This document shows positions 1-7,266 of a DNA stretch of 18,261 nt, in pieces. A program made the position numbers and the translations under genes. A model generated the notes under the pieces. The model ran no database searches, was not told where the DNA came from, and was given only the letters and a program-made list of their open reading frames with translations. The DNA lies in NCBI GenBank assembly GCA_964642165.1, contig CAZXOC010000139.1, forward strand, positions 1 through 18,261. Reading direction: 5' to 3'. Numbering within the stretch: the stretch's first letter is position 1; each line of letters opens with the position of its first letter. This DNA is from CAYRVX01 sp964642165 (GTDB taxonomy: Bacteria > Planctomycetota > Phycisphaerae > SM23-33).

Positions 1-170
1 CACTGGCCGCACTGGTTGCACAGGGTCGGGTCGAGCTGCCAGACCATCTCCTCGTTCCGGCTGCGGTCGGCCAGCACACCGGCCGTGCCGCCCAGCCCCA
101 CCACGCACGCGGCGTGAAGGCCCTTGCGGAGCATGTCCCGGCGGGTCAGTTGTCCGTCGTCCTGCGTCAT
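1..170 (-). CDS. Tat-exported protein with ferredoxin-type cysteine cluster (partial)
   Basis: Only the first 56 codons are present; the gene runs off the left edge. The start is the ATG at 170-168, which overlaps the stop of the preceding gene in an ATGA arrangement. Residues 9-17 read TRRDMLRKG, a good twin-arginine motif, followed by a small-residue hydrophobic stretch ending near residue 33. Right after the mature start comes CNQCGQ with the next codon beginning TG, so the series C51-x2-C54-x2-C is very likely the start of a CxxCxxC iron-sulphur ligand set. By family knowledge this fits a periplasmic [4Fe-4S] electron-transfer protein exported folded by Tat. Coupling to the four-cysteine Tat protein and NHL propeller suggests a shared extracytoplasmic redox job, which is inference. 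The full domain architecture cannot be seen. Confidence 0.8.
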   Translation of the reverse strand, partial: MTQDDGQLTRRDMLRKGLHAACVVGLGGTAGVLADRSRNEEMVWQLDPTLCNQCGQ

Positions 171-406
171 GTCGTGCGGCTCCTTGCCGTCCGGCGGGCG
201 CGCCGAGCCGGGGGCAGAGCACAGTCCTTGAACCGCGTGCAGCCGCGGCAGGTGCCCTCGTTTGGGCACGGGGCGTTCGCCCCGCCCGCGCGCGGGCCGG
301 CGGCGAGGTACGCCGTCAGCCCCGCCAGGGCGCCCAGGGCGGCCCCGCGCCCGAGCGACCGCACGAACTCCCGTCGGCTGCGCGTCTCGCGTGGCGGTGC
401 GTTCAT
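167..406 (-). CDS. Small Tat-exported four-cysteine protein
   Basis: A 79-residue protein starting at the ATG 406-404, chosen because it overlaps the upstream stop as ATGA and immediately gives a near-perfect Tat signal: S10-R11-R12-E13-F14-V15-R16, then a hydrophobic Ala/Leu/Gly stretch to about residue 37. The mature part is only about 40 residues and is dominated by CPNEGTCRGCTRFKDC, i.e. C47-x5-C53-x2-C56-x5-C62, followed by a basic Arg-rich tail. The spacing suits a metal or iron-sulphur site. Tat export suggests the cofactor is inserted in the cytoplasm. I do not recognise a named family. Its stop also overlaps the next start as ATGA, so it is translationally tied to both neighbours. 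A longer in-frame extension upstream overlaps the NHL gene and is Arg/Gly-rich shadow sequence. Confidence 0.75.
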   Translation of the reverse strand: MNAPPRETRSRREFVRSLGRGAALGALAGLTAYLAAGPRAGGANAPCPNEGTCRGCTRFKDCALPPARRARRTARSRTT

Positions 407-1509
407 GGTCCTCCCTCGCCGGCGGGGCTCGCCCCCGCCGTTCGCTCGAATGCCCGGACCTCGTTGCAGACGGGGTCCAGCACGAAGATCCGTCCGCCCG
501 GGGCCACGGCCACGTCCAGGGCCAGGAACGCCCGGCCCGCCGGCTTGGCGCCGAGCCTGCGGTCGTGCTCGCGGAAGGCCCCCGCCCCCGCGACGAGGCC
601 GACGAGCTTCCCGTCGGCGTCGTGGAGCTTCACGCGGGTCCGTCCCTTCTCGGCGGTGACGTATCCCTCGATGCGCCCCGCGCCGCCCCGGGCCGGCAGG
701 AGGGCGAAGTTCGCCGGGTTGCAGCAGCCGGAGAAGCCCTCCGGGTCCTCGCCGGAACGCCCCCACGAGGCCTCGAGGTCGCCGTCGACCGTGTAGGCCT
801 CGATCCGGCACCGCCCGGGGTTGGCCACGCGCAGCAGCCCGTCCGGCGCCATGGCCAGGTCGAAGTACGGGCTAGGGACCTGGAAGCCCGGGACGTTGCG
901 CTGTGGGTCCTTCCGGCCGATCGCCTTGATCAGCTTGCCCGACTTGTCGTACCGCAGCACCGCGCGGTTGCCGGCGTCGGCCACGAACACCTCGTCCCCG
1001 GCGAGGGCGATCGCCGTCAGGACGGCCCGGTCGCCCGCGGGGGGCCAGACCGCCCGTCGCTCGCCGTCGCCGGCGTAGACCATTACCTTGCCGCCCGTCG
1101 CGACGAACGCCACGCCGTCGGCGTCCACGGCCAGGGCGCCCGGCGGCTCGATGACGGCGATCTCGCCGAGGCGCCGCCCGGCCGCGTCGAACCGCCGCAC
1201 GGCGAAGTCGCCCGAGACCCAGACGGACCCGTCGGGCCCGAGGGCCAGGCAGCGGCTGGTCTCGAAGCCCGTCGGGAAGGCCTCGGCGACCTCGCGGCAG
1301 ACGACCCGCGCCGGCGCGGTCGTCGGCGGCGGGGGGCGATCGCCCGGGAGCCGGTACGGCTTCCGGGGCCGCCGCCCGTGCCAGACGGCCAGGACGATCG
1401 CCGCGATGCCGGCGGCGACGACTATGGCCGCCACCACGCCCACCAGCGACTCCCTCGACGTCGCGCCGCGCCGCCGGGGCGGCCGGGTCCTTCCTGGCTG
1501 TCCGCTCAT
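403..1509 (-). CDS. Membrane-anchored NHL-repeat beta-propeller protein
   Basis: A 368-residue protein. A basic N-terminus (RTRPPRRRGATSR) precedes one hydrophobic segment at about residues 22-44, giving a signal anchor with the bulk outside the cytoplasm. A proline-rich linker follows to about residue 65. The rest is a series of propeller blades with typical NHL phrases such as LALGPDGSVWVSGDFAVRRFD, split here as LALGPDGSVWV and SGDFAVRRFD, then VFVADAGNRAVLRYDKSGK and ALDVAVAPGGRIFVLD. The start at 1509 is preferred over an in-frame ATG 20 codons upstream because the membrane segment then sits at the usual distance from the N-terminus. It lies 99 nt after the PQQ gene and its stop overlaps the next start by 4 nt. 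The propeller is probably a binding or scaffolding module; no catalytic residues are evident. Confidence 0.85.
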   Translation of the reverse strand: MSGQPGRTRPPRRRGATSRESLVGVVAAIVVAAGIAAIVLAVWHGRRPRKPYRLPGDRPPPPTTAPARVVCREVAEAFPTGFETSRCLALGPDGSVWVSGDFAVRRFDAAGRRLGEIAVIEPPGALAVDADGVAFVATGGKVMVYAGDGERRAVWPPAGDRAVLTAIALAGDEVFVADAGNRAVLRYDKSGKLIKAIGRKDPQRNVPGFQVPSPYFDLAMAPDGLLRVANPGRCRIEAYTVDGDLEASWGRSGEDPEGFSGCCNPANFALLPARGGAGRIEGYVTAEKGRTRVKLHDADGKLVGLVAGAGAFREHDRRLGAKPAGRAFLALDVAVAPGGRIFVLDPVCNEVRAFERTAGASPAGEGGP

Positions 1510-1585
1510 GGCCTCATTATCCGAAAACGCCCCCGGGCAACTCAAGGCGACCCGCGCGGGGCACGCCATCGCGGCCGGCCGGCTC

Positions 1586-1608
1586 GCCCCGTCCGCGGCG
1601 CCGGGGGC
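1586..1608. repeat. Inverted repeat starting directly after a stop codon
   Basis: GCCCC at 1586-1590 pairs with GGGGC at 1604-1608. Read on the minus strand, the repeat begins at the base immediately after the TAG of the PQQ-propeller gene. There is no following T-tract, so it is not a standard intrinsic terminator. Confidence 0.4.
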
Positions 1609-3069
1609 CTACGGCCTCTTCTTCGAGACGTCCAGGCAGACCAGGAGCGTCTCGTCCCTCGCCAGGAGGCGTCCGGCCACCAGCGCCATCGGCGCCCAAC
1701 TGCGATGCCCGGGCAGCACCTTGGCCCGCGCCACCGGTTGGTAGGCCTTGGGCGTGGCCTCCATCAGCGTCATCAGGCCGTCGTCGTCCAGGGCGAAGAT
1801 CAGGTCGTCGCCGATGAGGTACGCCCCGCCGTCCTTGCCGAACTTGTTCGCCGCCCCGCTGGCCCAGACGACCTCGCCTCGCGTGGTGAGGCAGACGAAC
1901 TGCCCGTCCGGGCGCGTGCCGAAGACGTGGCTCTTGTAGTAGATCGGGGTCTGCTGCTGGGAGCCGAAGACGCGCTGCGGGCGGTCCCACAGCTTCTGCG
2001 GGACGTACGCTTCGCCTTCCCGGATGATCTGGAGCATCCGGCAGCCGGCGCCGTAGCCGCCGCAGAGGAACAGGCGGTCGCCGTCGACGGGCACGGGGGC
2101 CGGCACGCTGGCGAAGTCCACCTGCCAGTCGGACAGCTTCCAGAGGACCCGGCCGCCCGCGGCCGAGACGGCCACCACGCCGCCGCTGGCGCAGTAGACG
2201 TATATCTTCGTGTAGTCCTCCAGCTCCAGGACGGTGATGGAGGAATGGGTCATCTCCCAGCGGTCGGCGTTCGGCACCTCCCAGACGACCTTCCCCGTCT
2301 CGCAGTCGATGGCCGTCATCAGGACGCTCTTGCCCCGCGTGACGGGCTGCCCGTTGGCGTCCTCCTCCTCGACGAGGTTCCCGCAGGGCGCCAGGACGGC
2401 GTTGCCGTCGTCGATCAGCGGGCACTGCCCGGCGTACCACTGGGGGATCTTCGTGCCGTAGTCGTTCACCAGGGAGATGTCCCAGCGGAGCCGCCCGGTG
2501 TTGGCGTCGAGGCACGAGACGTGGCACTTGGCGCCGAGGACCACCACGTGCTTCTCCGTGACGGCGGGGACCGTCCGCGAGTAGCCGTGCCAGCGCTTCA
2601 TGGGCAGCTTGTAGGAGTAGCGCCAGATGTCCTTGCCGTCGGCCAGCGACAGGCAGCGGACGACCTCGGCGCGCCGCTTGGCGTCGTAGTCGTTGAGGAA
2701 CACGCGCCCGTCGAGCACGGCGCAGCCGGCGTAGCCCTCGCCGACGTCCCGCTTCCAGAGGACGGGCGGGCCGCCTTCCGGCCAGCTTCGCGCCAGCTCG
2801 GTCATGTCGTCGCTGATGTTCTCGCGCGTCGCGCCGCGGAACCAGGGCCAGGCGCCCCGGATGTCGGGCGGCTGAACGTCGAAGGTCTCCGTCTTGCCCT
2901 CGATCGTCTCGGGGACGTCCTGGCCGGTGGAGCCGACGGGCCGGCCCCCACTCGGCAGGCGGATCGACACGTCGTAGCCCACGCCGCCCGTCAGCCACGC
3001 CGCCACCAGCGCGGCGGCGACCGACAGCGTCAAGCCGAACGACAAGGCAACGGCGATCCAGGCCTTCAT
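1609..3069 (-). CDS. PQQ-like beta-propeller protein, signal-anchored
   Basis: A 486-residue protein taken from the ATG at 3069; an in-frame ATG three codons upstream is possible. Residues 5-27 form a hydrophobic signal or anchor. W74-P-W-F-R-G79 matches the WPxFRG motif that typically opens PQQ-like propellers in Planctomycetes. The remainder is a BamB/quinoprotein-like propeller with repeated blade ends such as DANTGRLRWD, DCETGKVVWE and SAAGGRVLWK. Conserved alcohol-dehydrogenase catalytic and PQQ-binding residues are not evident, so it is more likely a structural or interaction propeller than an enzyme. It contains several cysteines, which is unusual for a secreted protein. It stands 121 nt after the FtsX permease gene, separated by a strong hairpin, and may head the four-gene transcript running to the left edge. 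Confidence 0.88.
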   Translation of the reverse strand: MKAWIAVALSFGLTLSVAAALVAAWLTGGVGYDVSIRLPSGGRPVGSTGQDVPETIEGKTETFDVQPPDIRGAWPWFRGATRENISDDMTELARSWPEGGPPVLWKRDVGEGYAGCAVLDGRVFLNDYDAKRRAEVVRCLSLADGKDIWRYSYKLPMKRWHGYSRTVPAVTEKHVVVLGAKCHVSCLDANTGRLRWDISLVNDYGTKIPQWYAGQCPLIDDGNAVLAPCGNLVEEEDANGQPVTRGKSVLMTAIDCETGKVVWEVPNADRWEMTHSSITVLELEDYTKIYVYCASGGVVAVSAAGGRVLWKLSDWQVDFASVPAPVPVDGDRLFLCGGYGAGCRMLQIIREGEAYVPQKLWDRPQRVFGSQQQTPIYYKSHVFGTRPDGQFVCLTTRGEVVWASGAANKFGKDGGAYLIGDDLIFALDDDGLMTLMEATPKAYQPVARAKVLPGHRSWAPMALVAGRLLARDETLLVCLDVSKKRP

Positions 3070-3157
3070 GACACCCATCGTAGCGTTTCTGCCCGCCGGA
3101 ACGAACGCGATCTGCACCGTTGAACGCCGCGGCGGGGGGGATGTTCCTGGCGGGTTG

Positions 3158-3182
3158 CCCCCGGCGGCGCCTCCGGCGGGGG
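3158..3182. repeat. Strong hairpin after the FtsX permease gene
   Basis: On the plus strand CCCCCG (3158-3163) pairs with CGGGGG (3177-3182). After a single G-G mismatch, CGG pairs with CCG around a short loop, giving nine base pairs in 25 nt. It starts 8 nt past the permease stop on the minus strand. No T-run follows. Adjacent sequence at 3151-3167 resembles the REP-like unit of the central intergenic region with small indels. Confidence 0.45.
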
Positions 3183-3190
3183 GGTCGCGG

Positions 3191-6100
3191 CTACTCCTTC
3201 CTCAGCGCCGGCAGCAGCTCGCCGCGCAAGGCGACCGCCGCGGCCAGGTACGTCCACAACAGCCCGCTGACGGCGATGCCGCCGAGCGTCGCCAGCCAGG
3301 GCACGACCGGCACGGCCGTGCCCGGCGAGGCCAGCGCCGGCAGCACCGCCAGGGCCGCCGAGCCCGCGCCGCAGGCCAGCCCCAGCCCCAGCAGCGTCCA
3401 GTGCTCGCACAGCACCATCCATCGCAGCGGCCCGCGCGCGAAGCCCACCGCCCGCAGCAGGGCCAGCTCGCCGCGCCGCTCCAGCACGTTGCGGAGCACC
3501 ACGATGCCCAGCGCCACCGTTCCGAGGACCATCCCCAGGCCCCCCAGGGCGGCGAAGATCGACAGGTACGTGTTCTGCACGTCGGCGAACTGCGCCAGCC
3601 GCCGCGCCGCGGGCGTCAGCTCCAGGGCGACGTCCTCGAGCGCCCGGGACAGCGCGGCGCGGGCGGCCTCGGCGTCCCGGCGGTCCACGTCGATCAGGAA
3701 CGCCCGGTAGCCGCTGCTCGAGGGGAACAGCTCGGCGAAGCGCCCCTCGGCGATCAGCAGGTTGCCCTGGAAGATCGACCCGCCGATCTTCCCGACCAGC
3801 CGCAGACGCACCTGCCGCCCGCGCTCGTCGGTGATCTCGAGCGTCTCGCCGACCCGCTTGTGCAGGGCCCAGCGGAGCGTGTCGTGGTCGCCGACGGCGG
3901 GCACGGCCCCGTCGCCCTCGCGCCGATCCAGCAGCCGCCAGCCGTCCTTCGCGTTGGCGTCGAGCGTCTCGAGGAACGTGAAGCGCCCGGCGAGACGCCC
4001 CGGCTGCACCCCCAGCAGGCGCGGACGCTGGGCGCGGTTGAGGTTCAGGCAGCTCGCCTCGTCGCCCTCGTGCAGGCGCATCTGCACCACGCGCGCCGTC
4101 CGGCACGCCTCGCCGTCCAACGCCAGCCGCTGACGCCGAGCCGGGTCGTTCAGGTCGTGCAGGACCGGCAGGGACGACTCGCCGTACAGCGCGAAGCCGC
4201 CTGTGCCGGAAGCAGGCTTGTCGGCGTCCTTCGCGGGATCCAGCCGGAAGACCTCGATCGACGCGACGAGGAACACGCCGCAGGCGAGCAGGCCGGCCGT
4301 CGTCAGGCTCCGCCAGCGCCGCCGCCCGCACGTGCGGACGCCCAGGCTGCCCAGGCCCCGCGCGTGGGCGTGGCTGGCCCGACCCGCCGCCGCCAGGGCC
4401 ACGTAGCACAGGCTCAGGCTGCCCAGCAGCAGCAGCGCGCCCGAGCTGAAGAACGCCCCCGCCGTGTCGATCGCCTTGGCCCAGGCGGACAGGACCACCA
4501 GCGTGACGGCCGCCGCGATGCACACCACGCCGACGACGGTCCCCGCCGCCAGCTTCGCCCGCGACGCCGGCGGGGAGACGCGCCCCTGCGCCCCGGCCGC
4601 CAGGAGCTCTCGGGCCGTCGCCCGCGCCTGGAGGACCAGCGCCGCGGCCATCGCGGCGAGGGCGACGCCCAGCCCGATCCCCGCCCCGAGCAGCACGCTG
4701 GCGGGTTCGGCGTGGTAGCGGATCGGCGCCGAGGCCGACACGTCCCGCCAGACCGTCGCCAGCCCGTGCAGCACGACGCGCGTGTAGGCCAGCCCGCCGC
4801 CGGCCCCGACCACGCAGCCCGCCAGCGCCAACAGGCCGCTCTCCGCGAGCATCAGCCGCCGGACGCGCCACGGGCGGAACCCCAACGCCAGCAGCGTGCC
4901 CGTCTGGAAGCTGCGCTGCTCGACGTTGAAGACGAACAGCAGCCCCGTGAGCAGCACGGCCGAGGCGATCAGGAAGAAGCTCAGGCCCAGGAACAGCCCG
5001 CCGAAGTCGCTCGTCGGGTCCGCCGCGGCCAGGGCCTGCCGGCGGACGGGGGCGAAGTGCAGCCCGATCGCCGCCGGCTCGAGCCCCCCGAGGATCGCGC
5101 GGGCGATGCGCCCCTCCTCGCCGGCGCGGGCCAGGTAGCGTACGGCCGTCAGGCTGCCGAAGCGGCTGGCCCACATGTTCTGGCCGTCGCGCAGCGTCAG
5201 GAAGGCCTTGGGCGTGCCGCGATAGGCGTCCCAGTACTTCTGGTACTTGTCGTTGGGGTCGTCGAGCTTCTTCAGGTCGATCTCGGTGCCCGGCTTCCAG
5301 TCGCGGCAGTTGTCCACGTCGGCCAGCCCGGGGAAGTCCGGCATCAGGTTCGGGTCGCGGGCCGCGCCGGAGATCGGCACGACCGCGCGGACGCGGAAGG
5401 TCTGGTTGGCGTCCACGAACGTCCGCATCGCCCCGAGCGTGGGGTACGTCATCTTCACGCGGTCGCCGGCCGCCGCGCCGATGTCGTCGGCCAGCCATCG
5501 GTTCAGGAGGACCTCGCCCTCGGCGAGGTCGGCGCCCACCGGGCTCGCCGGGCCGCCCGGGCGCCGGGGGCCCATGGCCGTCACGATCGCGTACGCCGAC
5601 GCCCGGTCGCCCTTGCGGACCTCGTTGACGAAGTACGTCAGGATGGGCAGGGCGTTGGGATCGGCCCGCACGGCCGCGACGCCCGCCGGCGGATCGAGAA
5701 ACACACGCCCCGTGCGGACCTCCAGCGTCTCCGCGTCGATGCGGCGGAAGCGCAGGTCCGCGTCGGCGAGCTGCCAGTGCTTGCGCAGGGCGGCGGCGGC
5801 CTCGTCGGTCGTGACGGCCGCGGCCGGGGGGGCTCGCCCGCCTACCAGCAGGACGTTGGCCTTGCCCGGCAGATCGACCTTGTCCTGGAGCGTCGCCAGC
5901 GGCAGGAAGACGGTGAAGGGGGCGAGCTGGTTCGCCCGCAGGCTGAAGCGTCCGAAGTCGGCCTCCGTCGCGACGGCGCGGACGGTCAGGCGGATGCCCT
6001 GGGCCTCCTTCTCGCCCGACAGCGGGGCGTCCTTGGGCAGGCCGCTCGGGATCGGCACGCGGAGGACGATCTCCGGCCGCTCGGCGCCCGGATCGGCCAG

Positions 6101-6568
6101 GTCCGCCGGGGCGATGCCGAGCTGCCGGGCCAGCGGCTCGTTGATCGCGGCCTCGTCGGCGCCCGCCCCGGCCAGCAGGCCCCTTGCCCCGCCGGCCCGC
6201 CAGAAGCGGGCGTCCACGCCGACGACCTGGACGCGGTTGGCGCGGGCCGAGCCGTCCGGCAGCTTCGCCGAGCCGTCCAGCAGCAGGGCGGGCGCCACCG
6301 GGGCGTTCAGCTCGCCGGCGACGTCGGCGGCCAGGTCGTTCGCGTCGGCCCCCGCCCCCGCGCGGAAGAAGCGGTCCGGGCTCGACAGGGCGACCTGGAC
6401 GTCGCCCAGCCGCCGCAGGGCCATCGCCCGCAGGCTGTGGCGGACCGAGTCGCCGACGACCAGCGCGCCGACCAGGACGGTGGTGGCGACGGCCGCCCCG
6501 GCCGCCACGCCCGCGTGCGTCCGCCAGTAGAACGCCAGGCTCCGCGCGATGAGCTTGCCGGTGTTCAT
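3191..6568 (-). CDS. Large FtsX/MacB-type ABC transporter permease (two FtsX modules)
   Basis: A 1125-residue membrane protein whose ATG at 6568 overlaps the ATPase stop as ATGA. The order is: TM1 at about 17-39; a large extracytoplasmic domain of roughly 480 residues; TM2-TM4 at about 520-645, including the loop ALGFRPWRVRRLMLAESG typical of FtsX modules; TM5-TM7 at about 672-772; a second extracytoplasmic domain of about 220 residues; then TM8-TM10 at about 1000-1112, with ALLRAVGFARGPLRWMVL as the second FtsX loop. This ten-TM, two-module plan is that of the larger FtsX-family permeases rather than four-TM MacB or LolC/E. Such proteins act as mechanotransmitters driven by a LolD/MacB-like ATPase. 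The substrate cannot be read from sequence; the adjoining glycosyltransferase and the adaptor across the divergent region are the main clues. Confidence 0.93.
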   Translation of the reverse strand: MNTGKLIARSLAFYWRTHAGVAAGAAVATTVLVGALVVGDSVRHSLRAMALRRLGDVQVALSSPDRFFRAGAGADANDLAADVAGELNAPVAPALLLDGSAKLPDGSARANRVQVVGVDARFWRAGGARGLLAGAGADEAAINEPLARQLGIAPADLADPGAERPEIVLRVPIPSGLPKDAPLSGEKEAQGIRLTVRAVATEADFGRFSLRANQLAPFTVFLPLATLQDKVDLPGKANVLLVGGRAPPAAAVTTDEAAAALRKHWQLADADLRFRRIDAETLEVRTGRVFLDPPAGVAAVRADPNALPILTYFVNEVRKGDRASAYAIVTAMGPRRPGGPASPVGADLAEGEVLLNRWLADDIGAAAGDRVKMTYPTLGAMRTFVDANQTFRVRAVVPISGAARDPNLMPDFPGLADVDNCRDWKPGTEIDLKKLDDPNDKYQKYWDAYRGTPKAFLTLRDGQNMWASRFGSLTAVRYLARAGEEGRIARAILGGLEPAAIGLHFAPVRRQALAAADPTSDFGGLFLGLSFFLIASAVLLTGLLFVFNVEQRSFQTGTLLALGFRPWRVRRLMLAESGLLALAGCVVGAGGGLAYTRVVLHGLATVWRDVSASAPIRYHAEPASVLLGAGIGLGVALAAMAAALVLQARATARELLAAGAQGRVSPPASRAKLAAGTVVGVVCIAAAVTLVVLSAWAKAIDTAGAFFSSGALLLLGSLSLCYVALAAAGRASHAHARGLGSLGVRTCGRRRWRSLTTAGLLACGVFLVASIEVFRLDPAKDADKPASGTGGFALYGESSLPVLHDLNDPARRQRLALDGEACRTARVVQMRLHEGDEASCLNLNRAQRPRLLGVQPGRLAGRFTFLETLDANAKDGWRLLDRREGDGAVPAVGDHDTLRWALHKRVGETLEITDERGRQVRLRLVGKIGGSIFQGNLLIAEGRFAELFPSSSGYRAFLIDVDRRDAEAARAALSRALEDVALELTPAARRLAQFADVQNTYLSIFAALGGLGMVLGTVALGIVVLRNVLERRGELALLRAVGFARGPLRWMVLCEHWTLLGLGLACGAGSAALAVLPALASPGTAVPVVPWLATLGGIAVSGLLWTYLAAAVALRGELLPALRKE

Positions 6569-7266
6569 CCGCCGTCTTCCGGGACGTGGAGCCTGCCGTC
6601 CCGCAGTTGTCGGACGCGCTCCATCTCGCCGGCCAGCTCCAGCGAGTGCGTCACCACGATCAGCGTCACGCCGTCGGCGCGGTTCAGCTCGACGAGCAGT
6701 TGCCCGAGGTTCTCGGCCGAGGCGCGGTCCAGCGAGCCGGTCGGCTCGTCGGCCAGCAGCAGCTTCGGCGAGTTGACGAGTGCCCTCACCACGGCCGCCC
6801 GCTGGCGCTCCCCGCCGGACAGCTCGCCCGGGCGGTGCGCGAGGCGGTGCGACAGCCCGACGCGCTCCAGCAGGCCGCGGGCCCGCGCCTCGGCCTGGCG
6901 GCGCTCGGCGGCGGTGTCCCGCGCCGCCAGCGTCGGCAGCAGGACGTTCTCCAGGATCGTGCACTGCGGCAGGAGATGATGCAGTTGGAAGACGAAGCCG
7001 ATCTCGCGGCTGCGCAGGGCCGCCAGGGCGTTGTCGTCGAGCCCGGTCAGGTCGCGCCCGTCGAGGAGCACCTGCCCCGCGCCGGGGCGGTCGAGCGTGC
7101 CGATGATGTTCAGCAGCGTGCTCTTGCCGCAGCCGCTGGGCCCGACGACGGCCAGCGACTCGCCCGACCGGACGGCGAGGTCCAGCCCGTCCAGGACGGG
7201 CGAGGCGCTCGGCGAGTAGGCCTTGCGAATGGCGATCAGCTCCAGCAGCACGTGGTCGTCAGCCAT
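6565..7266 (-). CDS. ABC transporter ATPase, LolD/MacB family
   Basis: A complete 233-residue nucleotide-binding protein. Walker A is GPSGCGKST (42-50), the Q-loop is in FVFQ (Q94), the signature is LSGGERQ (149-155), Walker B is LLLADEP (169-175, with D173 and E174) and the switch histidine is in VVTHS (H207). The text after Walker B (TGSLD) and the LHHLLPQCTILENVLLP phrase place it in the LolD/MacB/FtsE branch that partners FtsX-type permeases. A GGAGG at 7280-7276 lies 9 nt before the ATG. Its start overlaps the glycosyltransferase by 8 nt and its stop overlaps the permease start by 4 nt, so the three are probably co-translated. All catalytic motifs look intact. Confidence 0.96.
   Translation of the reverse strand: MADDHVLLELIAIRKAYSPSASPVLDGLDLAVRSGESLAVVGPSGCGKSTLLNIIGTLDRPGAGQVLLDGRDLTGLDDNALAALRSREIGFVFQLHHLLPQCTILENVLLPTLAARDTAAERRQAEARARGLLERVGLSHRLAHRPGELSGGERQRAAVVRALVNSPKLLLADEPTGSLDRASAENLGQLLVELNRADGVTLIVVTHSLELAGEMERVRQLRDGRLHVPEDGG

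Noticed and set aside
262..3123. 953-codon open frame on the plus strand
   Set aside because: It is antisense to the NHL and PQQ genes, is Arg/Gly/Pro/Ala-rich without domains, and results from G/C-ending codons on the real strand.
3068..6979. 1303-codon open frame on the plus strand
   Set aside because: It lies opposite the FtsX permease, with Gln/Arg/Gly-rich low-complexity translation and no recognisable motif.
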